Below, in pieces: positions 17,407 to 27,940 of a DNA stretch of 64,000 nt. A program made the position numbers and the translations under genes. This DNA comes from Gemmiger gallinarum (GTDB taxonomy: Bacteria > Bacillota > Clostridia > Oscillospirales > Ruminococcaceae): contig NZ_JADCKC010000001.1 in the NCBI RefSeq assembly GCF_014982805.1, forward strand, positions 868,001 through 932,000. The letters run 5' to 3'. The first letter of the stretch is position 1. Each line of letters begins with the position of its first letter. The notes below the pieces were generated by a model, which did no database searches, was not told the DNA's origin, and saw only the letters and a program-made list of their open reading frames with translations.

Positions 17407-17823
17407 TTACATTTCCTTTTCGTAGCGCAGACGATAGTATACGCCGATGCCGCAGACTGCCAGGTATGCCGCCACCAGCAGCAGGATTGCCGCCAGGTCT
17501 ACCCGCATCAGGGCAAAGACCAGCATCAGTGCGCTGAAGATGTAAACCATGGCGTCGTAGGCTTTTGCCTTGGCCCGGCAGCTCAGAGCCAAGTTGCGCT
17601 CATCGGTTGTCTCGATCTCGAGACGGCGGCGGGTCTCCGGGGCATTTTTCAGGGCTGTATACTGAAGGTACTGCCCCAGGCCCTGACCAAAAATGCCCGC
17701 GCCCACACCAATACAGAGGTAAGCCGCCACATTTTCCACGCCGAAGCGCAGCCAGATCACCCCCGCAATCAGCAAAACAGCGCCGGCAGCGGCAAGCAAC
17801 AGATACAGAATCGACTTTTTCAT
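17407..17823 (-). CDS. DUF2178-like four-helix membrane protein (138 aa)
   Basis: Four hydrophobic segments (about 5-22, 33-50, 88-105, 108-128) with a soluble stretch between the second and third containing ETTDERNLAL, which is typical of the DUF2178-like proteins found next to small XRE repressors in Firmicutes and archaea. No enzymatic motif. It starts inside the repressor stop (ATGA overlap), so the two are co-translated. Probable function: membrane partner or target of the repressor; unproven. Confidence 0.8.
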   Translation of the reverse strand: MKKSILYLLLAAAGAVLLIAGVIWLRFGVENVAAYLCIGVGAGIFGQGLGQYLQYTALKNAPETRRRLEIETTDERNLALSCRAKAKAYDAMVYIFSALMLVFALMRVDLAAILLLVAAYLAVCGIGVYYRLRYEKEM

Positions 17824-18023
17824 CGTACTTCCTCCTCATAGATAAAGATGTCTTCGATGCTCATTTCAAAATAATGGGCCAGCTTGAAGGCCAGCAGAAT
17901 GGACGGGTTGTAGCGGCCGTTTTCCAGCGAGCCGATGGTCTGTCGCGATACCCCCAGGGCATCGGCCAGTTCCTCCTGCCGGATGCCCCGCGCCCGGCGC
18001 AGTTCCTCCAGACGGTTCTTCAT
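17820..18023 (-). CDS. Small XRE-family transcriptional regulator (67 aa)
   Basis: Compact Cro/C1 helix-turn-helix protein of the YozG/YgzD type, essentially one domain: RRARGIRQEELADALGVSR, then QTIGSLENGRYNPS, ending FEMSIEDIF. I chose the ATG at 18023, preceded by AAAGGTG, because the family begins with M-K-N-R-L-x-x-L-R and the upstream extension has no Shine-Dalgarno. Overlaps the membrane gene by four bases. Such pairs are usually self-regulating. Confidence 0.9.
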   Translation of the reverse strand: MKNRLEELRRARGIRQEELADALGVSRQTIGSLENGRYNPSILLAFKLAHYFEMSIEDIFIYEEEVR

Positions 18024-18081
18024 GTCTTTTTCACCTTTTCCGGTTTTTGAATTGGAAAGTTTACTTTCCATATTTGATACT

Positions 18082-18110
18082 ATAATAGCTTGTTCATTCG
18101 AATATGTCAA
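18082..18110 (-). promoter_or_regulatory. Promoter of the XRE/DUF2178 pair
   Basis: Minus strand TTGACA, 17-base spacer, TATTAT; near-consensus, about 60 bases before the repressor ATG. Confidence 0.75.
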
Positions 18111-18249
18111 GCTTGCTTTCTATTTTTTGTGGAATTGTTTCTTTTTTCACCGGTCGGTTTGTGCTATACTTTGAACCATAGCCGGAGCCTGCGCTCCGGC
18201 TTGGGAAAGGATGCAAAGGATCACAAACAAAAAGAGAGGTGTTTTGACT

Positions 18250-18960
18250 ATGAGACCCGTCATCGGCATTGTTCCCCTGTACGATGAGGAAAAGCAAAGC
18301 TACTGGATGCTGCCCGGATACATGAAGGCGCTGGAAGCCTGTCTGTCCATTCCGGTCATGCTGCCGCTGACCCAGGACAAAACGGAACTGCTGTACTTTA
18401 TCCGCCAGTGCGACGGCCTGCTGCTGCCCGGCGGCCAGGATGTGGAGCCCGCCCTGTACGGCGAGGCCCGCAGCGACCTGTGCGGCCCCACCTGCCCCGA
18501 CCGCGACGCCATGGAAGGCCTTTTGCTGGATGCCGCCATCCAGCTGGACAAACCGGTGCTGGGCATCTGCCGGGGCCTGCAGTTCCTCAACACGCATACC
18601 GGCGGCACGCTGTACCAGGATCTGCCCAGCGAACACCCCGGACTCTCCCACAGAATGGCACCGCCCTATGACCGTGCGGTTCATCAGGTGACCATCGAAC
18701 GGGAAAGCCCGCTGTTTGAGATCGTGGGTGACACCGGGTACGGCGTCAACAGCTGCCACCATCAGGCAATCCGGGACCTGTCCCCTATCCTGTCGGCGGC
18801 GGCTGTGTCGGAGGACGGCCTGATCGAGGCCGCCTGGATGCCCGGCAAGCACTTTATTCTGGGTGTTCAGTGGCATCCTGAGTTTTCTTACCAGTCCGAT
18901 CCGGTGTCCATGCGGCTGTTTGAGGCCTTTGTAAAGGCTGCCAAATACCCCTGGCGATAA
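18250..18960 (+). CDS. Class I glutamine amidotransferase-like hydrolase, PuuD type (236 aa)
   Basis: Peptidase C26/gamma-glutamyl-gamma-aminobutyrate hydrolase family: removes a glutamyl group from gamma-glutamyl compounds. Seen: LLLPGGQDVEPALYGE, the nucleophile elbow GICRGLQFLN with its Cys, and the His/Glu pair in GVQWHPEF. Length is close to PuuD/YvdE proteins. Start chosen at the ATG preceded by GAGAGGTG; a -10 (TATACT, 18165-18170) lies about 80 bases upstream with only a weak -35. Stands alone between a divergent repressor operon and a tRNA gene; no other putrescine genes are near, so the substrate is uncertain. Confidence 0.88.
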   Translation: MRPVIGIVPLYDEEKQSYWMLPGYMKALEACLSIPVMLPLTQDKTELLYFIRQCDGLLLPGGQDVEPALYGEARSDLCGPTCPDRDAMEGLLLDAAIQLDKPVLGICRGLQFLNTHTGGTLYQDLPSEHPGLSHRMAPPYDRAVHQVTIERESPLFEIVGDTGYGVNSCHHQAIRDLSPILSAAAVSEDGLIEAAWMPGKHFILGVQWHPEFSYQSDPVSMRLFEAFVKAAKYPWR

Positions 18961-19038
18961 TTTTTTGAAATTCTTTTTACGTTCTGCCGTCCGTTTTTCA
19001 TCTTTTTTCATTTTTTTCGATTTTTTTGAAAAAAAGTG

Positions 19039-19067
19039 TTGACAAAAAAGGCCCCCTCGGCTATAAT
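19039..19067 (+). promoter_or_regulatory. Consensus promoter of tRNA-Leu
   Basis: TTGACA, 17-base spacer, TATAAT: full consensus. A GC-rich GCGCCGAGG start region follows, 44 bases before the tRNA. Confidence 0.9.
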
Positions 19068-19110
19068 AATATTCGCGCCGAGGACATAAGGTCACGGCCA
19101 AACAAAATAA

Positions 19111-19197
19111 GCGGATGTGGCGGAACTGGCAGACGCGCTAGATTCAGGTTCTAGTTCCCTTAAAAGAGTGTGGGTTCAAATCCCTTCATCCGCACCA
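19111..19197 (+). tRNA. tRNA-Leu, anticodon CAG
   Basis: 87 nucleotides including an encoded CCA end. Acceptor stem GCGGATG pairs with CATCCGC; anticodon stem CTAGA/TCTAG encloses loop TTCAGGT with anticodon CAG; a long variable arm (CCCTTAAAAGAGTG region) marks a class II leucine tRNA; T loop GTTCAAATC is present. Confidence 0.97.
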
Positions 19198-19233
19198 AAT
19201 CCCGAACACGAAAGTGTTCGGGATTTTTCTTTT
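19198..19233 (+). terminator. Terminator of tRNA-Leu
   Basis: Stem CCCGAACAC / GTGTTCGGG with a GAAA tetraloop, followed by ATTTTTCTTTT, directly after the CCA end. Confidence 0.92.
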
Positions 19234-19268
19234 GCCTGTGCCTGTCATTTTCCCTCTGACAGACAGAA

Positions 19269-19320
19269 ACGGCCCCCGGCCAGGAAGGTATGCTTCCCGG
19301 CCGGGGACCGTTTTTCCTTT
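19269..19320. terminator. Hairpin between tRNA-Leu and the ATP synthase operon
   Basis: Long GC-rich stem ACGGCCCCCGGCCAGGAAG paired with CTTCCCGGCCGGGGACCGT around TATG. A T-run follows on the plus strand (GTTTTTCC) and a weaker TTTCTGT on the minus strand, so it probably ends the atp operon and blocks read-through from the other side. Confidence 0.75.
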
Positions 19321-19722
19321 TTATTTTGCCACGGACGTGCGCACCAGTGCACGGCGCAGCCGGGCCTTGGCCAGTTCCAGTTCCCGGGCGTCCAGATCCT
19401 TGCGGGCAAGCTGTTCCTCCGCCCGGGCACGGGATGCCTCCGCGCGGGGAACGTCAATCTCGTCCGCCCATTCCCAGGTGGTGGCCACCAGGCGGGTCTG
19501 GCCTTTCAGCACACTGAGCAGTCCGCCCATACAGGCAGCGCGCCGGGTGGTACCGTCCTCCAGGACGATATGCGCCTCTCCCATACCCAGGGCTGTGCAG
19601 TAATCGCAGTGACCGGGCAGAATGGCAATGTCCCCGGTGATAGTCCGGCAGACCAGGCGTACCGCCTGCCCCTCAAACGCGCAGCCGTCCGGCGTCACGA
19701 CTTTCAGGGAATATGTTCCCAT
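19321..19722 (-). CDS. atpC: ATP synthase F1 subunit epsilon
   Basis: Last gene of the atp operon. Regulatory/rotor stalk subunit: N-terminal beta sandwich (1-85) with ITGDIAILPGHCDY, then a two-helix C-terminal part (EASRARAEEQLARKDLDAR) that can contact F1. Length 133 is normal. GGGGAGG lies six bases before the ATG. Gap to atpD is 28 bases. Confidence 0.96.
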   Translation of the reverse strand: MGTYSLKVVTPDGCAFEGQAVRLVCRTITGDIAILPGHCDYCTALGMGEAHIVLEDGTTRRAACMGGLLSVLKGQTRLVATTWEWADEIDVPRAEASRARAEEQLARKDLDARELELAKARLRRALVRTSVAK

Positions 19723-19750
19723 ATGCTACCTCCCCTAAAGCAAGCGCGGA

Positions 19751-21172
<1,422 letters not shown>

Positions 21173-22024
21173 TTAGTCCGCACCGGCACCCGCCACGATC
21201 TCGGTGATCTCCTGGGTGATGGCAGCCTGACGGGCGCGGTTGTAATGCAGGTTGAGACGATCGATCATGTCCGCTGCATTCTTGCTGGCCGAGTCCATGG
21301 CCGTGCGCCGGGCGCCCAGCTCACTGGAAACGCTCTCGCACAATGCGCCGTAGACGACGCCTGCCAGATACTCGGGAATGATGGCGTCGAACACTTTTTC
21401 GCTGTTGGGCTCGTAGAGGATCATCTCCCGCCCGGCAGTCCCCTTCCCCGTGCGGGGCACGTCAAAGGGCAGCACCGGCAGCACCATGGCGGTCTGGGTC
21501 AGCATGGACACAAACTGGGTAAACACAATACGGATCTCCCGGATCTCTCCCGCCAGATACAGCTTGCACAGCATGCGGGATACCTCGTAGCAGTCGCTGA
21601 CCGACAGGTCCCCCGCCATCTCAAAGGCCTTGCTCACAATGGGAATGCCCCGGCGCTCGTAATGCTCCACGGCACGGCGGCCGATGGGCAGCACACAGAT
21701 GTCCCTGCCCTCGGCGTCGGCAGCGGCGCAGCGCAGCACATTGGCGTTGTAGCCGCCCGCCAGACCCCGGTCGCCCGCAATGACAACATAACAGGTGTTG
21801 CCGGTCTCCCGGCGAAGCAGATACGGGCTCTGGAACTCGGTGTTCGCCGCGGCAATGTCATACAGCGTATGATACAGCGTCTCAAAATAGGGGCGGCTGT
21901 GCTCCACCCGCTCCTTGGCACGACGCAGCTTGGAGGACGCCACCAGCTCCATCGCCTTGGTGATCTGCATGGTACCCTGCACGCTCTTGATGCGCAGTTT
22001 GATGTCCTTCATGGAACCTGCCAT
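21173..22024 (-). CDS. atpG: ATP synthase F1 subunit gamma (283 aa)
   Basis: Central rotor shaft. N-terminal helix with KDIKLRIKSVQGTMQITKAMELVASSK start motif and C-terminal helix with MDSASKNAADMIDRLNLHYN and ARQAAITQEITEIV, both family hallmarks. AAAGGAGG eight bases upstream of the ATG at 22024. Gap of 24 bases to atpA. Confidence 0.97.
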   Translation of the reverse strand: MAGSMKDIKLRIKSVQGTMQITKAMELVASSKLRRAKERVEHSRPYFETLYHTLYDIAAANTEFQSPYLLRRETGNTCYVVIAGDRGLAGGYNANVLRCAAADAEGRDICVLPIGRRAVEHYERRGIPIVSKAFEMAGDLSVSDCYEVSRMLCKLYLAGEIREIRIVFTQFVSMLTQTAMVLPVLPFDVPRTGKGTAGREMILYEPNSEKVFDAIIPEYLAGVVYGALCESVSSELGARRTAMDSASKNAADMIDRLNLHYNRARQAAITQEITEIVAGAGAD

Positions 22025-22048
22025 GCAAACCGCCTCCTTTCCGCTGTA

Positions 22049-23569
22049 TTATCGTGCCTTGACAAAGGCATCGGTGTATTCCGTCAGCACCGCAGCCAGC
22101 GCCTTGTCCGCGTCCTCGGACAGTGCGCCGGTGTCACGGATTTCCTGCATGACGCCGCAGGCCTGGGAGTTGGAATCTAAAAATTCATACAGGCCGCGCT
22201 CGTACTCCTTGACATCGGTCACTGCCACCTTGTCCAGATAGCCGCGCACCGTGGCGTACAGAATGGCCACCTGCTTTTCCACCGGCACCGGGGAGCTGCG
22301 GTCCTGCTTGAGGACCTCCACAATACGCTCGCCCTGGGCCAGACGGGCCTTGGTGTCGGCATCCAGATCAGAGCCGAACTGGGCAAAGCCCTGCAGCTCG
22401 CGGTACTGGGAATAGATCAGTTTCAGGGTGCCGGCCACCTTCTTCATGGCCTTGATCTGGGCGTTGCCGCCCACACGGGAGACCGAGATGCCCGGGTTGA
22501 CTGCCGGCATGACGCCGGAGTGGAAGAGCTCGGTCTCCAGGAAGATCTGCCCGTCGGTGATGGAGATGACGTTGGTGGGGATATAGGCCGACACGTCGCC
22601 TGCCTGGGTCTCGATGATGGGCAGGGCTGTCAGCGAGCCGCCGCCCTTGGCGTCGGACAGCTTGGCCGCCCGTTCCAACAAACGGGAATGGAGATAGAAC
22701 ACGTCGCCGGGGTAAGCCTCCCGTCCCGGAGGACGGCGGATCAGCAGCGACAGGGCGCGATAGGCCACCGCATGCTTGGACAGGTCGTCATAGATAATGA
22801 GGACATGGCGGCCCTTGTGCATGAAGTACTCGCCCATGGCGCAGCCCGCGTACGGCGCGATATACTGCAGCGGGGAGAGCTCCGATGCGGTGGCCGACAC
22901 CACGATGGTGTAGTCCATGGCGCCGGCGGCAGTCAGCTCCTCCACCAGGGTCGCCACGGTGGAGCGCTTCTGGCCGATGGCCACATAGATACAGATCACG
23001 TCCCCGCCCTTCTGGTTGAGGATGGTGTCTGTGGCAATGGTGGTCTTGCCGGTCTGGCGGTCGCCGATGATGAGCTCACGCTGGCCGCGGCCGATGGGGA
23101 TCATGGAGTCAATGGCCTTGATGCCGGTCTGCAGAGGCTGCTTGACCGGCTGGCGGTCCAGAATGCCGGGGGCGGGCGCCTCAATGGGGCGGTATTCCTC
23201 CGACGCAATGGGGCCCTTGCCGTCGATGGGCTGGCCCAGAGCGTTGACCACACGGCCGATCATGGCATCGCCCACCGGCACCGACACGACGCGGCCCGTC
23301 CGCTTGACGACGCCGCCCTCGCTGATGCCCTCGTCGCTGCCCAGCAGAACGATGGACACCGAGTTTTCCTCCAGGTTCTGGGCCATGCCGTACTCGCCGT
23401 TGGCGAACTGCACCAGCTCGCCGGCCATGCATTTGTCCAGGCCGCTGGCGCGGGCGATGCCGTCGCCCACCATGGTGACGACGCCGGTCTCGCTCTGCTC
23501 AATGGCATTGGCGTAGTGCTTGATCTGTGCCCGGATGATCCGGGAGATCTGTTCAGGTTTCATCTGCAC
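22049..23569 (-). CDS. atpA: ATP synthase F1 subunit alpha (506 aa)
   Basis: Non-catalytic nucleotide-binding subunit. P-loop [23 protein letters not shown] before it, and the [20 protein letters not shown] segment are all present. The reading begins with GTG at 23569 (M-Q-M-K-P-E-Q); the ATG two codons on (23563) is an equal possibility, and no strong Shine-Dalgarno separates them. Downstream of atpH by 58 bases. Confidence 0.97.
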   Translation of the reverse strand: MQMKPEQISRIIRAQIKHYANAIEQSETGVVTMVGDGIARASGLDKCMAGELVQFANGEYGMAQNLEENSVSIVLLGSDEGISEGGVVKRTGRVVSVPVGDAMIGRVVNALGQPIDGKGPIASEEYRPIEAPAPGILDRQPVKQPLQTGIKAIDSMIPIGRGQRELIIGDRQTGKTTIATDTILNQKGGDVICIYVAIGQKRSTVATLVEELTAAGAMDYTIVVSATASELSPLQYIAPYAGCAMGEYFMHKGRHVLIIYDDLSKHAVAYRALSLLIRRPPGREAYPGDVFYLHSRLLERAAKLSDAKGGGSLTALPIIETQAGDVSAYIPTNVISITDGQIFLETELFHSGVMPAVNPGISVSRVGGNAQIKAMKKVAGTLKLIYSQYRELQGFAQFGSDLDADTKARLAQGERIVEVLKQDRSSPVPVEKQVAILYATVRGYLDKVAVTDVKEYERGLYEFLDSNSQACGVMQEIRDTGALSEDADKALAAVLTEYTDAFVKAR

Positions 23570-23627
23570 GTCTACGATTCACCACTCAATCTTTTCTGTT
23601 GCAAAGTATACGGGTCCGGGCAGGGCC

Positions 23628-24167
23628 TTACAGCGTCAGGCTGTCCAGTCCGGCGCGGATGCCGTCCAGGCGTGCGCGGACCGTGCCGTCCAGACGCATG
23701 CCGTCCATATCCAGGCGAATACCGCCCAAAAGCGCGGGTTCCACCGTCACCGTCAGCTCGATCTGTTTGCCGGTGACCTGTTCCAGCTTTTGGGTCAGGC
23801 GGGTGCGGGTGGCCTCATCCAGCGGGATGGCCGACGCCGCCTTCACCTGCACGATGCCGTGGGCCTGGTTGTAGCATTCCCGATAGGCCTGTGCACAGCC
23901 GGGCAGCTCACAGAGCAGCCCTTCGTCACACAGCAGTTTCAGAAAGTTCACCACATAGGGGTGCACCTGCCCGCCGAACGCTTCGTCCAGCAGGTCCCGC
24001 CGGGTGGCATGGGACAGGCTGGGCAGAGCCAGCAGGCGGAAGTATTGCTCGTTGTCCGCAAAACAGGACACCGCGCCGTCCAGTTCCCCTAAGATGCGGT
24101 CATCCAGGTGTTCCTCGGCGGCCAGCTCAAAAAGGCTGCCGCCATAGCGTTTTGCCTGCTCTGTCAC
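23628..24167 (-). CDS. atpH: ATP synthase F1 subunit delta (179 aa)
   Basis: Peripheral stalk subunit (OSCP type) linking b to alpha. N-terminal helical bundle (YGGSLFELAAEE, VVNFLKLLCDEG) and C-terminal region with the typical GGIRLDMDGMRLDGTVRARL (IxGIxxxxxDxxxDgSxxxxL) pattern. ATG overlaps the atpF stop by four bases, indicating coupling. Confidence 0.95.
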   Translation of the reverse strand: MTEQAKRYGGSLFELAAEEHLDDRILGELDGAVSCFADNEQYFRLLALPSLSHATRRDLLDEAFGGQVHPYVVNFLKLLCDEGLLCELPGCAQAYRECYNQAHGIVQVKAASAIPLDEATRTRLTQKLEQVTGKQIELTVTVEPALLGGIRLDMDGMRLDGTVRARLDGIRAGLDSLTL

Positions 24168-24670
24168 GATGCGTCACCCACATTCCGGATAAACTCGTCG
24201 ATCAGCTCGCGGTGATCCTTCTCGCTGATCTCGCGCTCCACCACACGGGATGCAATGTCCATGGCAATGCCGCCGATCTCATCCTTGAGCTCGTTGACCG
24301 CCTTCTTCTTTTCCTGTTCAATGTCGGCCTCGGCCGCATCGCGCATGGCGCGGGCCGATGCCCGGGCTGCATCCACGATCTCCTGCTCCCGTTTCTGGGC
24401 GCGGGCGGTGGCGTCACGCAGCATGGCGTCGCTTTCCTGCCGGACCTCACTCAGGCGGGCCTGGTACTGCTGTTCCAGGGCAAGGGCCTGCTGTTTCGCG
24501 GCATCGGCGTCGGCGTACATGGTGTCGATCTCCTTCTGGCGGTCGTCGATCATCTTTTTCACCGGGCCGAACAGAAAATGTTTGAGCACCAGAAAGGTGA
24601 TCATCATGTTGCAGAAGGTGAAAAGCGCCGTCCACGGGTTTACGCCGACAAAGCTCTCAAAATCCGACAA
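24164..24670 (-). CDS. atpF: ATP synthase F0 subunit b (168 aa)
   Basis: Peripheral stalk: a single membrane helix near residues 12-33 (NPWTALFTFCNMMITFLVLK), FGPVKKMIDDRQKEI, then a long charged coiled coil to the end. Only one b-type gene is present, so b is a homodimer. Starts 42 bases after atpE and overlaps atpH by four bases. Confidence 0.95.
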   Translation of the reverse strand: MSDFESFVGVNPWTALFTFCNMMITFLVLKHFLFGPVKKMIDDRQKEIDTMYADADAAKQQALALEQQYQARLSEVRQESDAMLRDATARAQKREQEIVDAARASARAMRDAAEADIEQEKKKAVNELKDEIGGIAMDIASRVVEREISEKDHRELIDEFIRNVGDAS

Positions 24671-24712
24671 GTCCTGACACTCCTCTCTTTCCCGAGTTCC
24701 AAGTGCGGCTCA

Positions 24713-24994
<282 letters not shown>

Positions 24995-25041
24995 TTATTT
25001 TCAATCGTTGGTACGATTTGAATTCTTTGATCGGGGATGAT

Positions 25042-25911
25042 TTACTGCCCGGCCGGTTCCGGGGGCAGGCAGGCGTTGCCGATATACACCATGGTCAGCA
25101 GGCTGAACACCAGCGCCTGTACGCCGCCCGAAAAGACATCAAAATACAGGCTGAGGATACCGGGAATGCCCACTTCCAGATACGGCACGCCGGAAAGCCC
25201 CGCCAGTGCCAGCAGGCCGGTCACGGCGAAAACCACGCCAAAGATCTTGCGCATCAGCTTGCGGGCCTTGAAGCCCCAGGCAAACAGCGCAATCCCAATT
25301 ACCAGGACGATAACTGCCGCCACAACGCTCTGGGCTACCAGCCCCAGCACCGCCGCCGACAGGGTGGCCAGAGCGGTATAAAGCAGGCTGGTGAGAACGC
25401 CGCCGCCCGCAATGTTGCCGAAGTGACGGAACGCCATGGAGATGGGCTGGGCGATCTCGGAAACGATGTTCATGGGCAGCATGACGGCAATGGGTTCCGA
25501 GAAGCCTTTCAACCAGCCGAAAAAGCCGTTGGCACGGATGCCGCAGGCCCAGCACAGCACACTGGTCATGAGGGCCCAGGTCAGCGTGGTGGAAAGATCC
25601 GCCGTGGCCGAGCGCAGGATGCCGGTCATACCGATGAGGGTGCCGAACAGCGACGACAGGAACAGCGCGCCGACGTAGGGCGTCCAGTACAGGTTATGGG
25701 GGCCCATGGTGTCGGCCACCATGTCATACAGCACGGTGACGCCCTTTTCCACCAGGACCTGCCGGCGGCCGGGGCGCTTTTGCAGGTTGCGTCCCAGGCA
25801 GATGCCCGCAATGCAGAGCAGCACCATCACCACAAAGGACGACACCGTCGTCTGGGTAATGGGAATGCCGCCGAACAGCGGGATTGTAAAATAAATTTTC
25901 GGTCCTGTCAC
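25042..25911 (-). CDS. atpB: ATP synthase F0 subunit a (289 aa)
   Basis: Stator channel subunit with five to six helices. The essential arginine lies in AFRHFGNIAGG in the penultimate helical pair. I place the start at the GTG at 25911 (then TGPKIYFTIPLFG), because AAAGGAGG stands seven bases upstream and the longer frame has none. GTG overlaps the atpI stop (GTGA). A gap of 89 bases follows before atpE. Confidence 0.95.
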   Translation of the reverse strand: MTGPKIYFTIPLFGGIPITQTTVSSFVVMVLLCIAGICLGRNLQKRPGRRQVLVEKGVTVLYDMVADTMGPHNLYWTPYVGALFLSSLFGTLIGMTGILRSATADLSTTLTWALMTSVLCWACGIRANGFFGWLKGFSEPIAVMLPMNIVSEIAQPISMAFRHFGNIAGGGVLTSLLYTALATLSAAVLGLVAQSVVAAVIVLVIGIALFAWGFKARKLMRKIFGVVFAVTGLLALAGLSGVPYLEVGIPGILSLYFDVFSGGVQALVFSLLTMVYIGNACLPPEPAGQ

Positions 25912-26315
25912 CGGGGTTCCTCCTTTCCGCCCTGGAAAAATCCGATGAATTTGAGGGCAAGCTGTGCGCACAGCAGCGGCACCAGCGCCGCCACGGGATC
26001 ACAGATGCCCGCCTTGAACAGTACGATGAGTATGACCGCCATCACCAGCAGGCGCATACTGGCCGAAGCCAGGATGGACACCCGGACATGGGCGGCTTCC
26101 TCTTCATCCTTGGCTCGGTCGAGGGCATTGGACACGGTGATGGACAATACCAGAAAATGGCCCACCGACATGGCCCCACCGATAAGGGCGCCCAGCAGGA
26201 CCTTGGCGTCCAGCCCGCCCAGGAAGAAATACACTGCCAGGATCACCGCAACGCAGACCGCCTCCACGGCGGCCAGCCTGCCTACCTGGCTGAGTACATC
26301 ACGATATTTGTGCAT
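25908..26315 (-). CDS. atpI: ATP synthase assembly/membrane protein AtpI (135 aa)
   Basis: Four hydrophobic helices in the pattern of the ATP synthase I chain family (helper for c-ring assembly, and magnesium-related in some species): VEAVCVAVILAVYFFLGG, LLGALIGGAMSVGHFLVL, a charged loop, then two more helices. Start chosen at the ATG with GGGGAGG seven bases upstream. Overlaps atpB by four bases. Confidence 0.85.
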   Translation of the reverse strand: MHKYRDVLSQVGRLAAVEAVCVAVILAVYFFLGGLDAKVLLGALIGGAMSVGHFLVLSITVSNALDRAKDEEEAAHVRVSILASASMRLLVMAVILIVLFKAGICDPVAALVPLLCAQLALKFIGFFQGGKEEPR

Positions 26316-26345
26316 AGAGTTCCTCCCCACGGGCAGTATGCCCCA

Positions 26346-26615
26346 TTAATGCTGATTGAAATAGACCGGCGGCTTTTTGTGCCTGTCCTCTTTTTCCCCG
26401 GCCTGGCGGTCCATGGCCCGCAGCGAGGTGACCAGTCCGCTCACCGCGCCGAACAGCCCGACGAAAACGCCCGCGACAACCACCCAGCCTCCCAGGCTGA
26501 AGTGCTGCCGCAGCCACACGGCCAGCAAAATACTGACCACCAGCGGCACCACAATGGACAGCCCGAACTGTGTCAGCCAGACCAGGTGCCGGGCTGCCTG
26601 ATACAGATCTTTCAT
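26346..26615 (-). CDS. atpZ: AtpZ/AtpQ-type small F0 accessory protein (89 aa)
   Basis: First gene of the operon. Two membrane helices (about 17-38 and 44-64) separated by a short turn, with the pattern VVPLVVSILLAVWL then GVFVGLFGAVSGL, as in the ATPase gene 1 family found ahead of atpI. Charged tail RAMDRQAGEKEDRHKK. Start at the ATG with AGGAGG ten bases upstream, about 45 bases from the -10 element. Confidence 0.82.
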   Translation of the reverse strand: MKDLYQAARHLVWLTQFGLSIVVPLVVSILLAVWLRQHFSLGGWVVVAGVFVGLFGAVSGLVTSLRAMDRQAGEKEDRHKKPPVYFNQH

Positions 26616-26659
26616 AGGATGGTTTCCTCCTGCCGACAAAGGCCGTTCCCGGGCAATTC

Positions 26660-26688
26660 ATCATACGAACTCAGTATATCGTGTTCAA
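26660..26688 (-). promoter_or_regulatory. Promoter of the atp operon
   Basis: Minus strand TTGAAC, 17-base spacer, TATGAT, about 45 bases before the atpZ ATG. Confidence 0.75.
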
Positions 26689-26699
26689 AGAAATATTTC

Positions 26700-27022
26700 A
26701 ATGTATTTTATCCACCTTTCCGTTAAAAAACATTGTGCATTTTGTTGGAATTGTTGGATTCCTTGCAGAACCCACGGCCTGCCACTTCGTTGGCTTTTTA
26801 CCAAAGCCCCAACTTGCCTCAGCGGCCGTCGGGGTTCTTTCGGTCGGGATACATATTCGCAGGCAATCTTTGCCGCCCCACTGCCTTCCCTTGCTGTTTC
26901 CCGGCTCTGCGTTTTCCGGCAGCTTTCCGGTAAGGGGTCACGGCAGATATTTGGGGCACGTGGGCACATATTGGGCTCCATCAAATAAAAAGAACTCTTC
27001 CCGATATTTTTCGTAAACAGGC
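26700..27022. other. Intergenic stretch without a recognisable gene
   Basis: Between the divergent atp operon and the zinc-finger lipoprotein. Codon use of the short open frames on both strands is unlike the neighbours, and I see no Shine-Dalgarno-supported frame. A small inverted repeat GGAAT-TGTTGG-ATTCC lies at 26747-26762. Nothing else is identified. Confidence 0.5.
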
Positions 27023-27052
27023 TTGTTTTCCAGAAAGGGACGATGGTATAAT
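27023..27052 (+). promoter_or_regulatory. Promoter of the zinc-finger lipoprotein gene
   Basis: TTGTTT, 18-base spacer, TATAAT, leaving a leader of about 90 bases before the ATG at 27149. Confidence 0.65.
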
Positions 27053-27148
27053 GATTTCATCCCGAACCGCCGAACTGTCTGTTTCCGGGTTCACTTGCAG
27101 CCAACCCTCATGGTCCGATACGGATATCAGGAAAGGAGCGTAAAAATC

Positions 27149-27919
27149 ATGCGACGTGCCACTTGGAAAGAAAGATTTCTGGCTGTACTTCTGGCGGCAG
27201 CCCTTGGGGTAACGCTGGCAGGGTGCGGCCACTCTGCCGAGGAGCGGCCGGACGACCGTTCCGACACCACCGATTTTTCCGTTGAGGATTCGGACGACGA
27301 CCGCTGGGACGAAGCAGATATGGAGGACGAGGATACAGAATTTTCCATTCAGGAATTTGACGACGATAACGACGATGATTATGAGGACCGGGAGGACAGA
27401 GATTTGCCCTCTGCGGATTTTTCCGAGGAGGATGAGCCTCAATACATTACCTGCAGCGACTGTGACGGCACCGGAGAGTTTCTGTGCCCCTTGTGCGAAG
27501 GAGTAGGCTGGCAGATCTGGTTTGAAGGCGGTCCCAAAACCACCTGTTCCCTGTGCGATGGTTCCGGGTATGCCAAGTGCGTGTCCTGCGGCGGCAAAGG
27601 GCAGGTGGAAAACCCGGATTATGCTGGAAATTCCGGAGATTCCGGCAGTTCCGGCGGCAGTGAAGGTCTGTACATTCCTCCGGTCACCCTCGACCCCGGA
27701 CTGGGTGATGTATCCGTGCTGTGCCCGGTGTGCAGCGGTACCGGAGAGAAGCTGTGCACCGGCTGCGGCGGCACCGGAAATGTATCTTCGGTAGAGTATA
27801 TCCCGGACTACGGTTTCGGCGGAGGCGGAGGCACCTACTATGGAGAAAAAATGTGCCGCCAGTGCAACGGCAGCGGTCGGGTTCCCTGTACTGCCTGCGG
27901 CGGCACGGGATACCAATAA
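27149..27919 (+). CDS. Lipoprotein with eight DnaJ-type CxxCxGxG motifs (256 aa)
   Basis: Exported lipoprotein: signal helix 9-25, lipobox LAGC with Cys26. Residues 30-97 are a very acidic low-complexity linker of Asp and Glu. Then come four pairs of CxxCxGxG: 102/113 (CSDCDGTG, CPLCEGVG), 133/144 (CSLCDGSG, CVSCGGKG), 192/203 (CPVCSGTG, CTGCGGTG) and 236/247 (CRQCNGSG, CTACGGTG). In DnaJ four such motifs bind two zinc ions, so this protein could bind four. There is no J domain. Gly/Ser-rich spacers at 158-173 and 222-229. Start set by AAAGGAG ten bases upstream. Function unknown; a surface chaperone, metal-binding or redox role is possible. Single-gene unit. Confidence 0.85.
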   Translation: MRRATWKERFLAVLLAAALGVTLAGCGHSAEERPDDRSDTTDFSVEDSDDDRWDEADMEDEDTEFSIQEFDDDNDDDYEDREDRDLPSADFSEEDEPQYITCSDCDGTGEFLCPLCEGVGWQIWFEGGPKTTCSLCDGSGYAKCVSCGGKGQVENPDYAGNSGDSGSSGGSEGLYIPPVTLDPGLGDVSVLCPVCSGTGEKLCTGCGGTGNVSSVEYIPDYGFGGGGGTYYGEKMCRQCNGSGRVPCTACGGTGYQ

Positions 27920-27940
27920 ATCTCAGGGTTCGGCCTGAAA

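Noticed and set aside
18961-19120. Possible attachment site next to tRNA-Leu
   Set aside because: No integrase gene, direct repeat of the tRNA end or foreign-looking gene block lies on either side.
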